From: Planctomycetota bacterium
GTDB taxonomy: Bacteria; Planctomycetota; UBA1135; JACQFD01
Length of the DNA stretch: 64,000 nucleotides
Assembly (NCBI GenBank): GCA_016200225.1
Contig: JACQFD010000036.1
Location: 1-64,000 of the forward strand
Direction of reading: 5' to 3'
This document shows, piece by piece, positions 17,701-25,341 of the stretch; the stretch's first letter is position 1; each line of letters opens with the position of its first letter. The notes below the pieces were generated by a model that was given only the letters and a program-made list of their open reading frames with translations, was not told the DNA's origin and did no database searches. The position numbers were made by a program, and so were the translations under genes.

Positions 17701-19391
17701 TCGTGGCCGCGAAGCGCGCGGCGCGCGGCCGCCGCGAGCGTGCCGAATATAAGCGAACTCTTGCCGGAGCCCGAAACGCCGGTGACGGCGGTGAGCCGGC
17801 CGATCGGAAACCGCGCGTCGACATTCTTTAGATTGTGTCCGCGCGCGCCGCGGATTTGTATAAATTCGCGCGCCGGCTCCGCCGTCGAAACAGGAATGTC
17901 CAATTCGCCGCGCATCGCCCGCGCCGTCGGCGTGTCGATTTGCGGCGCGGCGATCTCCGCGGGACCGCCCTGGAATATTATAGTTCCGCCGCGCGCTCCC
18001 GCCCCCGGGCCAAGTTCTATCAATTCGTCGGCGGCTCGCATCGTGTCGGTATCGTGCTCGACCGTGAGCATCGTATTCCCGCGCGCGGCGATTTCGTTTA
18101 TTTTTAATAATAAAAGCGCGCGATCCGCCGCGTGCAATCCGACCGTCGGTTCGTCCAATATAAATAATGCGCCGCGAACGCGCGCCCCGAACGCGGCGGC
18201 GCAGCGGGCCCGCCTCGATTCGCCGGTCGAAAGCGTCGCGGTCTTGCGCGAAAGCGGCATCGAGCCGAGTCCGAGGGCGCGGAGCGCCTCGGCGCGGTCG
18301 CGCAGCTCATTATACAATTCGCGCGCCGCGGCCGTTTCGAAGCAACCGCTCGATTCGAGCCGTCGCAGCAGCGCATGCGCGTCCAATGCGACAAAATCGG
18401 CGATGCTACAATTTTCGAGCAGCAAACTCCGCGCGGCGTCGGAATAACCGCTGCCCGCGCAGGGCGCGCACGCGGCGCCCGACGCGGAATCGGCGCCGCG
18501 GCCGGCGCATGTCTCGCATCGGCCGGGAGGCGCGGAGGTCCATAACGATCGCGCCGCGGGCGCCGCGAGTTCGATATTACAGTTGGGACACGCGCGCGCC
18601 GTCGCTAAATGTGATATTATATTTCCGCGCTCGATGCTAACGATACCGAGGCCGATTTCGACGGCCCGGTCGATCGCTTCGAAAATGCGCGTCGCATTCG
18701 CATGCCGCGCCGCGAGTCGGTCGACCACCGCGTATATTTCCGAAGGATCTTCGGAAATGTTAAATGGATCGTCGAGGCGGATCTCCGCGGCCGGTTGATT
18801 TTTATAAACAAGCCAGGCCCGCAAAATACCGCGTTTCGGAAGCGATTCGAGGATTCCCGCCGCCGGCCCCGTCGCGCGGATACGCGCCATGATACGGATC
18901 GATTCGTCCGGATAGGTAGTTAACAAATTCGCGGCGACGTCGCGCGGCGAAATGGAGGGGCGCGGAATCTTACATTTCGGACAATGCACCGTTCCGAAGC
19001 GCGCCAACAGAACGCGCAGCGCCGCTGAAATGCCGGCGATCTCGCCAAGCGTCGAGTGCGGACCGGCGACGAGATCGCCCTGCCCGACGGCAATGACCGC
19101 CGGCAGACCGTCCAATTGTCGGAACTGCGGCCGTGCGAGCGCCGCGAGCCGCCGCGCGTTCGCGATCGCGAATTGCGGACGCGTCGCCATCGTGGATTCT
19201 AACAATTGACGCAGGCCCTCGCGCGCAATGGTATGAAACGCTAGCGCGGACTTGCCGCTTCCCGACACGCCGCATATAACAATTTTCCGCCCGATTCGAA
19301 AATCAACATCGAGCGCGCGCAGCGGATAGTCCCGCGCGCCGCGCAGTCGAATCGACGGGCGGACAGCGATTGGATCAGCCGGCAACTTCAC
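14712..19391 (-). CDS. uvrA: Double-length (four-module) UvrA-like excinuclease subunit A
   Basis: 1559-residue ABC ATPase equivalent to two UvrA proteins joined head to tail. Module 1 (about 1-495): Walker A GVSGSGKS 41-48, Zn site CPKC 137-140, a UvrB-binding-like region to about 250, CxxC pairs at 268-312, signature LSTGE 387-391, Walker B FILDEPTVGLH. Module 2 (about 505-850): Walker A 538-545, CxxC pairs at 652-678, LSGGE 742-746, LLDEPTRGLH. Module 3 (about 865-1285): Walker A GPRGAGKT 897-904, degenerate signature, LILDDPTRGLD. Module 4 (about 1300-1559): CxxC pairs, but no Walker A or signature. Chlamydial and planctomycete UvrA are similarly duplicated; this one is compact. It heads the XPB operon. 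Confidence 0.92.
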   Translation of the reverse strand: MKLPADPIAVRPSIRLRGARDYPLRALDVDFRIGRKIVICGVSGSGKSALAFHTIAREGLRQLLESTMATRPQFAIANARRLAALARPQFRQLDGLPAVIAVGQGDLVAGPHSTLGEIAGISAALRVLLARFGTVHCPKCKIPRPSISPRDVAANLLTTYPDESIRIMARIRATGPAAGILESLPKRGILRAWLVYKNQPAAEIRLDDPFNISEDPSEIYAVVDRLAARHANATRIFEAIDRAVEIGLGIVSIERGNIISHLATARACPNCNIELAAPAARSLWTSAPPGRCETCAGRGADSASGAACAPCAGSGYSDAARSLLLENCSIADFVALDAHALLRRLESSGCFETAAARELYNELRDRAEALRALGLGSMPLSRKTATLSTGESRRARCAAAFGARVRGALFILDEPTVGLHAADRALLLLKINEIAARGNTMLTVEHDTDTMRAADELIELGPGAGARGGTIIFQGGPAEIAAPQIDTPTARAMRGELDIPVSTAEPAREFIQIRGARGHNLKNVDARFPIGRLTAVTGVSGSGKSSLIFGTLAAAARRALRGHETASDSMLPHDGVAGLELFERRLVVGPRLPGRAARSTPASYLGVAAELRELLASTPAARARGLDASNFSANRAGWRKRDGEDLLHVGRCEACAGLGFRELDLELLESVSVTCEVCRGSRFSATALEVRWKGRSVADWNTLTIEEAAAELAAIPAIARALGPALELGIGYLRLGERGDVLSGGEWKRLQIAKELGRANGPGRALVLLDEPTRGLHAVETGRLMRALRSICSQGGTVIVVEHSLSVARAADWIVEIGPGAGADGGIVLFEGAPAEFIKNSQAPTARAMRGEINTIPSGAAAAPPPPEHVIIEGARAKNLKNLSLQIRRGALTCIAGPRGAGKTALACDVLGSEARRRFMLALAPAARRAADRAESADVDRVDGTGIALVFDRDPSSMPWGESAGILPLLRSLFVSYSQAHCPGCGDVLRRREPQEARDLAFDKFKNQKCRIVTSLSFVDGEKWSDRQAQLRARGFARVLVNGAELRIEEAHIVAGDAVELVVDRIALDDASRERCLEALEEAAIAGRGRGAVETLAGERVEFDRLGGCAKCKLTMERPLAHADFQQKKPGPWAAAARVAGTAWPAAGFDLILTKNLMLQLRRAPVAAAGPILAALERRVAAVDGLARETLPLDAGAFGARERASWIAAGMTVAPGGSLLILDDPTRGLDAARAECLLQQIRTAVASGATAVVASADPLAARFADDIVRLGPGAGADGGNIVTSAPPPRATITKPRGEFYYLESYPEDVDRAGLRAPFESRRDILEIGFDEPPEATPAELLQILPKIAALYARAPEARELALDAGRFDYSRETGGGRCGLCRGRGAVELDFDFLPGDTATCPACAGSRYEPRVLSVRLYGRTIAEMLQCSIRDAAAILHDHPPIADACRRADALGLGHCILSQPPEYLNPSARTCLQLANALARDPERIALLLARAGDGIFTSDLFPLLDSLFEFVKNGAAVVWIHPRRDIAADIPHFSSIQQKPDAATPGRRRARSTE

Positions 19392-19424
19392 GAGCAGGAG
19401 TGGAAAACCAATGGCGGGAGGGGT

Positions 19425-19446
19425 GTCTCCGCCAGTCAGCGGAGAC
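19425..19446. promoter_or_regulatory. Stem-loop upstream of uvrA
   Basis: GTCTCCGC (19425-19432) and GCGGAGAC (19439-19446) pair perfectly around a 6-nt CAGTCA loop, about 35 nt before the uvrA start. It may act on the uvrA mRNA leader, or belong to the nearby GCGGAGAC-rich repeat family. Confidence 0.5.
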
Positions 19447-19584
19447 TACCGAACCCCTGAGACTATCGCGGCGACACCCGATTTGGAAAGGACCTCCCTA
19501 CATCTTGCGCTTGTCGGCCTCCGCAACCCATCCACTGGTATAACTCTCCGGTTTCTCCTCGGCGTGAAATGCAGGATTCTTCTT

Positions 19585-19800
19585 TTCTGGCTCCGCGTTC
19601 TCCGCATCTTGGCTCCGCGTCTCCGCGTGAGTCTCTGGTTTCTGGCTCCGCGTCTCTGGGTGTAACTGTTGCTTGCTATTATGATTCAGAATTCCACGCG
19701 GAGACGCGGAGAGGAAGATCGAGACGCGGAGCCAAAAATACAGAACCAGAGTTTCACGCGGAGACGCGGAGCCAAGACGCGGAGACCGCGGAGACGAGAA
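19585..19800. repeat. GCGGAGACGCGGAG repeat cluster with long inverted repeat
   Basis: Non-coding cluster built of GGCTCCGCGTCTCCGCGTGA-type units in both orientations. The main arms are 19609-19644 and 19741-19775 (about 33 of 36 positions pair, including the outer CTCTGGTTTCTG / CAGAACCAGAG part). A nested pair is GGCTCCGCGTCTC (19644-19656) with GAGACGCGGAGCC (19721-19733). Further single units lie at 19696-19712 and 19776-19795. Open frames across it translate into repetitive Arg/Glu/Thr strings and are not taken as genes. Such elements are scattered in intergenic regions of many large environmental genomes. Confidence 0.88.
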
Positions 19801-19869
19801 AACACACGTTTTAATAATTAACAATAGGGCGAGGCGTGGCGGGTTATCTGTGATTCCGCGGAGAAATGC

Positions 19870-19898
19870 TTGACAGGCGCGCGGGACTGTTGCAATCT
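19870..19898 (+). promoter_or_regulatory. Candidate sigma-70 promoter for the SAM riboswitch and met operon
   Basis: A consensus -35 TTGACA (19870-19875) is followed, with a 17-bp spacer, by a weak -10 (CAATCT, 19893-19898). That would start transcription near 19905, exactly where the SAM-I aptamer begins. The -35 and the spacing are good; the -10 is poor. Confidence 0.5.
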
Positions 19899-19906
19899 AC
19901 TCGCTA

Positions 19907-20063
19907 CTCATCGAGACCGGCTGAGTGACAGGCACGTCGACGCCGGGGCAACCGTTCAGATCGCGCGGAATTCATTGATCACGAGCGATTTGAAAAGGTG
20001 CCAATTCCTGCGGAGATCGTTCATGATCGCGTTTGCGATCGCGAGCGATGCGCCGAGAGATGA
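19907..20063 (+). ncRNA. SAM-I (S-box) riboswitch
   Basis: The sequence carries the S-box core in order. The P1 left strand CTCATC (19907-19912) is followed by GAGTGACAGGC, then GCCGGGGCAACC (about 19942-19953). The strongly diagnostic AAGGTGCCAATTCCTGC (19995-20011) comes next. After the P4 hairpin come GAGAGATGA and the P1 right strand GATGA (20059-20063). Family knowledge: SAM binding represses methionine and SAM synthesis genes. The hom-metX-metB operon starts 260 nt downstream on the same strand. I do not see an intrinsic terminator after the aptamer, so the expression platform is unresolved. Confidence 0.94.
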
Positions 20064-20322
20064 AAAAAGCTGCCAAGCGCGAGCGTCGGAATTTCGTTAA
20101 CTGTAATGTTAATTTTCCGTCGCGAAAACGTCGAATTCATATTGAATCGAGCCGCCTTGGAGCCGGACGCCATCTTCGGAGCAGCCGCGGAAATTGGGAC
20201 GCGCGCGCTCCGGGCGAAGAATTCCAAAACGAGGAATTCCAGCGTCGGCGCATTTGTCGCCTTGTCGATCGCGGTGGGTTTTCCGTTCGATCCTTCTCCC
20301 ACAAGAAAACCAAACCGCTCCC
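20064..20322 (+). other. Met operon leader downstream of the riboswitch
   Basis: 259 nt between aptamer and hom start. No T-tract terminator is visible. Short frames exist on the plus strand (ATG at 20060, starting MKKAAKRERRNFV, and ATG at 20106, starting MLIFRRENVEF, 82 codons) but neither has a clear ribosome site or a recognisable product. The first ATG sits inside the riboswitch 3' end (GAGAGATGA), so a leader peptide controlled by P1 is conceivable. I consider coding here unproven. Confidence 0.4.
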
Positions 20323-21432
20323 ATGGCTATTTTCGCGACAAGCGCGCCCGTTGATATTACAATTAACGGCGCCGACTCCTCTTTTTCCACCCGACGACAA
20401 TCCGTTTCACCGAACGGAATTGAACAAAAACTAACTGTAGGATTGAAGTCCTCCGGATCGTCTCCTCCCTCCGCCGTGCCCGCCACCGTCCACCTGCTTG
20501 GCGTCGGCAAGGTGGGGCGCGCGCTATTACAACAATTCGACGCGTCGGGCGCGCGCCTCGTCGCCGCGACCGACTCCACGGCGACCGTTTACGACCGCGG
20601 GGGTCTTTCGCCGCGCGCGATTTTGCAATTTAAAGAAAAGGGCCGATCGCTCATAAATTATCCGGGAGGCGCCGCGCTGCCGACGGAGCTCGCGCTGCAA
20701 TTTGTAAACTCGGATATCGTGATCGACGCGCTTCCGACGGATAGTGCGAATCCCGGGGCCGCGCTCGATCGCGCGCGCGCCGCGCTCGCGACCGGTTCTT
20801 CGCTCGCGCTCGCCTCGAAGGATGCGCTGTTCGCGGGCGCCTCAGAATTAACATCAGCTCCGATGCTCGCGCGCGTCGGCATCCGCGCGGCGCTCGGCGG
20901 AGCGGGCGCCGCGATCGCCCGGGATTTGATTTATTTACAAAACAACACCGCGGAGATCGCCGTCGTCGCGAACGCGACGACCACAACGATTCTCGAATGC
21001 CTCTCGGCGGGCGAATCGTATGATTCGGCGCTTGCGACGGCGAAAGCGCGGGGATTGTTCGAATCCGATCCGGAGTCCGATCTCGACGGCACCGACGCCG
21101 CGATCAAACTCGGCATCATTACACAATTAATATTTAAACAAGCGGCGCCCGCCGGATCGATCGCGCGCGAACATATCCAATCCGCCGCGACCGCGCCCGG
21201 TGCGCGCCTCGTCGGCCGCGCGCGGCGCGACGGTAACAAATCCGTTCGTTATGAATCGCTCGACCGCCGTTCGCCCCTTTGCGCGCCGCCGGATCGCGTC
21301 CTCTATCAATTCACATTCGACAACGGCGCGTCGCGGCTTTATACGGGATTCGCCGTCGGCGCCGCCGCGACCGCGGCCGCGCTGCTCGACGACGTCCGCG
21401 AATTGATTATTACAAAAGGAGGCGCGCGATGA
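20323..21432 (+). CDS. hom: Homoserine dehydrogenase
   Basis: 369-residue NAD(P)-dependent oxidoreductase that converts aspartate semialdehyde to homoserine. The Rossmann motif is VHLLGVGKVGRALLQQF (about residues 56-72). The substrate domain has GGAGAAIARDL and NATTTTILECL, where homoserine dehydrogenases have an NGTTNYIL-type sequence. No ACT regulatory domain is present. About 50 non-conserved residues precede the Rossmann fold, so the true start could lie later; no ribosome site settles it. It is the first gene after the SAM riboswitch and overlaps metX by ATGA, so homoserine made here is presumably channelled to methionine. Confidence 0.85.
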   Translation: MAIFATSAPVDITINGADSSFSTRRQSVSPNGIEQKLTVGLKSSGSSPPSAVPATVHLLGVGKVGRALLQQFDASGARLVAATDSTATVYDRGGLSPRAILQFKEKGRSLINYPGGAALPTELALQFVNSDIVIDALPTDSANPGAALDRARAALATGSSLALASKDALFAGASELTSAPMLARVGIRAALGGAGAAIARDLIYLQNNTAEIAVVANATTTTILECLSAGESYDSALATAKARGLFESDPESDLDGTDAAIKLGIITQLIFKQAAPAGSIAREHIQSAATAPGARLVGRARRDGNKSVRYESLDRRSPLCAPPDRVLYQFTFDNGASRLYTGFAVGAAATAAALLDDVRELIITKGGAR

Positions 21433-22421
21433 GTCTTGCCGTCACCGTCCCACGCGGCGCCGCCGTCGCCCACCTTCCGCGGCCGTTTTCATTAACATTC
21501 GGCGGCGAACTCGGCCGCGCGGCTTTATTGTATGAATGCTCCGGCCCGCCGGACGCGCCCGTCGTCGCCGTACTCGGCGGCATCTCGGCCGGCCGGCACG
21601 TCGCGTCGAATGCTCATAATCCGGCGCCCGGCTGGTTCGACGCGCAATGCGGACGCAACCGCGCGATCGATACATTACAATTTCGCGTGCTGTCGTTCGA
21701 TTATATCGTTCCCGAAAATCCGAAATTCGCGATCACATCGACCGACCACGCGCGGCTGCTCGCGCATCTGCTCGATCATTTACAAATAAAAACGCTGCAT
21801 GCGGTCGCCGGCGCCTCCTATGGCGGCATGGTCGCGCTTTCTTTTTGTGAACAATTTCCGCGGCGCGCGCAGCGCCTCGCGGTGCTCTGCGCGGCCCACG
21901 AACCGCATCCGTATGCGACCGGTTTTCGCGGCATCCAGCGCGCGATACTCGAACACGACGCGACGCCGCGCGGCGTCGCGCTCGCGCGCGCGCTTGGAAT
22001 GTTAACTTATCGGGGCCCCCGCGAATTCGGCGGACGCTTCAAAAGCGCCCCCGTCGCCCGCGACGGCGGCCTCCGGTTCGAGTCCGTGGATTATATCGAT
22101 TCGCGCGGCGCCGATTTCGCGCGCGATTTCGACGCCGATCGTTATTATTCACTTTCCCTCGCGATCGATTGCCACCGCGCCGACCCGACGGGAATCTCCA
22201 CGCCGGCATTTTTGTTTTCTTGCGAATCCGACATCCTCGTGCCGACTTCGCAAGTGCGCGAATTACAACAAAAACTCGCGGGCCCCGTCGAATGGCAACG
22301 CTGCAATTCGCCGTTCGGCCACGACGCGTTTCTTAAAGAAAAAAAAGCCGTCGCGGAATTCCTGCGAAAAGCGCTCGCGTCGAATCCCGCCGTTTGCGGA
22401 GCGCGGGAGGTGTCGCGATGA
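21429..22421 (+). CDS. metX: Homoserine O-acyltransferase, MetX family
   Basis: 330-residue alpha/beta-hydrolase-fold acyltransferase that activates homoserine for sulfur transfer. The nucleophile elbow is GASYGGMVAL (Ser about residue 132), the acid is in SCESDILVPTSQ and the His in FGHDAFL, giving the complete triad. The N-terminal VLGGISAGRHV motif matches a MetX subgroup that may use succinyl- rather than acetyl-CoA, so the acyl donor is left open. The start overlaps hom (ATGA at 21429-21432), the stop overlaps metB (ATGA at 22418-22421). Confidence 0.9.
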   Translation: MSLAVTVPRGAAVAHLPRPFSLTFGGELGRAALLYECSGPPDAPVVAVLGGISAGRHVASNAHNPAPGWFDAQCGRNRAIDTLQFRVLSFDYIVPENPKFAITSTDHARLLAHLLDHLQIKTLHAVAGASYGGMVALSFCEQFPRRAQRLAVLCAAHEPHPYATGFRGIQRAILEHDATPRGVALARALGMLTYRGPREFGGRFKSAPVARDGGLRFESVDYIDSRGADFARDFDADRYYSLSLAIDCHRADPTGISTPAFLFSCESDILVPTSQVRELQQKLAGPVEWQRCNSPFGHDAFLKEKKAVAEFLRKALASNPAVCGAREVSR

Positions 22422-23635
22422 GCCGTCCCCGCGCACTCTCCACGGCGGCCGTCCGCGCCGGCGTCGGCCGCGACGCGCAATTCGGATCCGTAATGCCGCC
22501 GCTGCATTTATCGGTAAATTATACATTCGAAGCGTTCGGCCGGCGGCGGCAATATGATTATTCGCGAACGGCGAATCCGACGCGCGACCAGCTCGCGGAC
22601 GCCCTCGCGTCGCTCGAGGGCGGCGCCGGCGCGACGCTCACCAACACGGGAATGTCCGCGGTTTCATTAGTATTACAATTATTGCGCCCCGGCGATCTCC
22701 TCGTCGCTCCGCACGATTGTTATGGAGGCACCCACCGGCTGATTTCCGCGCTCGCGAACAAAAACCACTTCGAGGCGGTCTTCGTCGATCAAAACGATCC
22801 GTCCGCGCTCGATGCGGCGCTCGCGCGGGGCCCCCGCCTGCTTTGGATCGAGACTCCATCCAACCCGCTCCTCCGAATTGTAGATATCGAATGCCTCGCG
22901 GCCGCCGCGCGCGCGCGCGGCGCGCTCGTCGCGGTCGATAATACATTTCTTTCGCCGATATTACAAAATCCGATCGCGCTCGGCGCCGATCTCGTCGTGC
23001 ACTCGACGACGAAATATATCAATGGACACAGCGACGCCCTCGGCGGCGCCGTCGTCGCGCGCGATGCCGCGCTCGCCGAAAATCTCGCGTGGTGGGCGAA
23101 CTGCACGGGCGTCACGGCCGCGGCGTTCGATAGTTATTTAACGATGCGCGGATTGCGAACGCTTCCGGCGCGCATGCGCGCGCACGAACGCAACGCGGCG
23201 GCCGTCGCGCGATATTTACAAAAACATCCCGGCGTCGCGCATGTTTATTATCCGGGACTGCCGGACCACCCGGGCCACGCGATCGCGCGGCGACAGCAGC
23301 GCGGTTTCGGAGCGATGATCGGTTTCGAAATCGCGGCCGATTATGATATGGAACGATTCGTAAATTCATTACAATTATTCAGTCTCGCGGAATCGCTCGG
23401 CGGCGTCGAGAGCCTCGTCGCGCATCCCGCGACGATGACGCATGCATCGATGGCGCCCGCGGCGCGCGCGCGCGCCGGGATTTCAAATCGGCTGTTACGC
23501 CTTTCGATCGGCGTGGAGGATCTCCGCGATCTGCGCGGCGATCTCCGGCGGGCGTTCGCGCTCGCCGCGCCGCCGATGGATATTATCAAAAAACAATCGT
23601 TACAAGAGCTGGCCGACATCGAGGCGGAAAAATAG
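22418..23635 (+). CDS. metB: Cystathionine gamma-synthase, PLP-dependent
   Basis: 405-residue Cys/Met-metabolism PLP enzyme that condenses acylated homoserine with cysteine to cystathionine. The PLP lysine lies in HSTTKYINGHSDALGG (about residue 193). Other family marks are YSRTANPTRDQLADALASLEGG, the phosphate loop NTGMSAVSLVLQLL, IETPSNPLLRIVDI and, late, SLGGVESLVAHPATMTHASM. Cystathionine beta-lyases and O-acylhomoserine sulfhydrylases share this fold; the YINGHSD sequence favours the synthase. It is the last gene of the riboswitch operon and its 3' end overlaps the convergent DUF5658-like gene by 36 bp. Confidence 0.88.
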   Translation: MSRPRALSTAAVRAGVGRDAQFGSVMPPLHLSVNYTFEAFGRRRQYDYSRTANPTRDQLADALASLEGGAGATLTNTGMSAVSLVLQLLRPGDLLVAPHDCYGGTHRLISALANKNHFEAVFVDQNDPSALDAALARGPRLLWIETPSNPLLRIVDIECLAAAARARGALVAVDNTFLSPILQNPIALGADLVVHSTTKYINGHSDALGGAVVARDAALAENLAWWANCTGVTAAAFDSYLTMRGLRTLPARMRAHERNAAAVARYLQKHPGVAHVYYPGLPDHPGHAIARRQQRGFGAMIGFEIAADYDMERFVNSLQLFSLAESLGGVESLVAHPATMTHASMAPAARARAGISNRLLRLSIGVEDLRDLRGDLRRAFALAAPPMDIIKKQSLQELADIEAEK

Positions 23636-24049
23636 TATTAAATGATACACGGTCAGCAAAACGTAAAGCGACGCGCCGAGCAAGACTCCAAATCGCGCGC
23701 GCGAGAAATTCTTATGAAGGCAGAGGATGGCCAGCGCGCCGCCCATGATGAACGTTTTGCAAAAGATAAACGTCGCGGGCCCCAGTTGTATCAACCAGTC
23801 CGCGATGGGATTCGCCTCCGAACCGCCGCGCTGCAGATACACGAGGGTGAAAAACGCGTCCAAAACGTTTAGAATCGTGATCAGTAACATCGCGACGAAC
23901 GCGCGCGTTCCATACAAATCCGTGTACGTGTCGCCCTGGCGGCTCTGACGGCGACCACCCCAGAGCGAATATTTCGATAACATCGGCGTCGGGCGGCTTC
24001 GCCGCTCGACGCGAACCGCAAGTTGGTGGTCGTTCCGCGAAAGACTCAT
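23600..24049 (-). CDS. DUF5658-like small membrane protein
   Basis: 149-residue integral membrane protein. A basic, soluble N-terminus of about 48 residues is followed by three hydrophobic segments (FVAMLLITILNVLDAFFTLVYL, FIFCKTFIMGGALAILCL, FGVLLGASLYVLLTVYHLILFF). The LNVLDAFFTLVYLQRGG..EANPIADW sequence matches the small DUF5658-type family, whose function is unknown. It converges on metB with a 36-bp overlap at the 3' ends. No functional link to its neighbours is evident. Confidence 0.75.
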   Translation of the reverse strand: MSLSRNDHQLAVRVERRSRPTPMLSKYSLWGGRRQSRQGDTYTDLYGTRAFVAMLLITILNVLDAFFTLVYLQRGGSEANPIADWLIQLGPATFIFCKTFIMGGALAILCLHKNFSRARFGVLLGASLYVLLTVYHLILFFRLDVGQLL

Positions 24050-24115
24050 AAGTAATCATTCATGGGGCAATTGAGAGACATAGTATCGTCAAAAACCCGT
24101 CCCCGGTCGAAGCGG

Positions 24116-24137
24116 TCGCCCGCCGTTTCGCGGGCGA
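24116..24137. terminator. GC-rich hairpin downstream of truD
   Basis: TCGCCCGC (24116-24123) and GCGGGCGA (24130-24137) pair around CGTTTC in the gap between truD and the DUF5658-like gene. No T-tract adjoins it, so a terminator role is only a guess. Confidence 0.4.
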
Positions 24138-24258
24138 ATCCGCCTGCTTTGCAGCATACAGGCGCCCGCATCGGCCCGCGCGCCGGCGATATGGACTTTT
24201 TTTCCATGCGGCGGCCGCGCGATTTCGCCGACGGCCGCGCGTCAGTCAACCCGCCGTT

Positions 24259-25341
24259 TCAATTTCGCGTCGATGTTTCGCCCAACAATTCCGTCGCGAT
24301 TCGAGTCGCGTAGGATCCCGACGGCAGCGAAAAGGAGATTTCGAGATCCGATCCGTTTTTATGATATATCAAATCCGCGACGGGGACGCGGAGCGCGCGC
24401 CGCGATCCGTGCGCTTCGTGCCGGAGCGGTAATTGTAAAAACGAATCGCGACGCAGTTCGAATTCCGCGAACACGCGTTCCTCGATTTCGCGGGGGGCGC
24501 CGAATCCCTCGAGCAGCCGGGTTCCGAGAATCGGCCCGGCCGGCGATATTTCGAAAGCCGCGCACCGCGGAGCCTCGGCCGCCGCGTCGTTAATGATAAA
24601 AGCCGCTCCGTTTTTATGTAAGATCGCGACGTCGCCGTCCTGAACCATAAAATACGAATCCATGCGCGCCGCGAGGACGCGATTGAAGATTTCCGACTGC
24701 ACGGCGCTGATCATTAAGGATCGCAGAGGCCGGTCGATTTCGCGCGCCTCGCTTCCGATGATTTTTTTGAAGTTTGCGAGATCGCCGCGAATCAGCGCGA
24801 GGCCGGCCGCAAACGTGTCGCCGCCGCGGCCGAATCGTTGCGATCCGTACGCGTTGAGCAATCCTTTCTGTTGTATCCAATCCAACATGGCGCCGGCGCG
24901 GGGAAAATCCGCCTCCGGAACGTCGCGAATAACCATAACAAAATGATTCGCGCGGACGTGTCCGATTCTTAGTTTATGACGGTGTCTCTCCGCGCGCAGA
25001 ACCCGCACCCCGTTCACGGTCCAGCCTTGTAACAATTCGGGGGCGACGCCCTCGACCGAAATCCACTGGCGCGTCACGGCGTTCGCGTCCTTCAATCCCG
25101 CGTAACCGAAGTCGTGCGTCGGTAAATTTAAGAATCGGGCGAGCCGCCGGATCGCTTCGCGCGTCGGAATCCCCCGTTTCTCGATCCAACAATACAAATG
25201 TTGCCCCTCGCCCCCGGGTTCGTACGACAATACTTCCTCGACGACGAAATCTTCGGGGCTCCGCGCGAAGGCGCCTCCGATCGGCGCGATTGCCGCGCAC
25301 GCGCGCGGAACTGTAATATTAACCGGCGCCCATTCGCTCAC
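24259..25341 (-). CDS. truD: tRNA pseudouridine(13) synthase TruD
   Basis: 360-residue TruD-family enzyme that isomerises U13 in tRNA (Glu class). The catalytic Asp sits in GYAGLKDANAVTRQWISVE (about residues 78-96). NAYGSQRFGRGGD corresponds to the family NYFGxQRFG motif, and SEDFVVEEVL is the usual N-terminal strand. The GTG at 25341 is chosen: it overlaps the glycosyltransferase stop (GTGA at 25341-25338) and gives the product VSEWAPVNITVPRAC, right before the conserved region. Upstream in-frame Met codons lie in antisense-like sequence. Confidence 0.9.
   Translation of the reverse strand: MSEWAPVNITVPRACAAIAPIGGAFARSPEDFVVEEVLSYEPGGEGQHLYCWIEKRGIPTREAIRRLARFLNLPTHDFGYAGLKDANAVTRQWISVEGVAPELLQGWTVNGVRVLRAERHRHKLRIGHVRANHFVMVIRDVPEADFPRAGAMLDWIQQKGLLNAYGSQRFGRGGDTFAAGLALIRGDLANFKKIIGSEAREIDRPLRSLMISAVQSEIFNRVLAARMDSYFMVQDGDVAILHKNGAAFIINDAAAEAPRCAAFEISPAGPILGTRLLEGFGAPREIEERVFAEFELRRDSFLQLPLRHEAHGSRRALRVPVADLIYHKNGSDLEISFSLPSGSYATRIATELLGETSTRN

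Noticed and set aside
19498..19824. Open frames on both strands across the repeat cluster
   Set aside because: Their translations are periodic strings produced by the GCGGAGACGCGGAG repeats, not a protein.
20021..20302. 93-codon minus-strand frame
   Set aside because: It runs antisense into the SAM riboswitch, has no recognisable family, and its good-looking codons come from an AT-rich patch readable in several frames.
20109..20579. Minus-strand frame antisense to hom
   Set aside because: It overlaps the start of hom and the met leader, and has no family resemblance.
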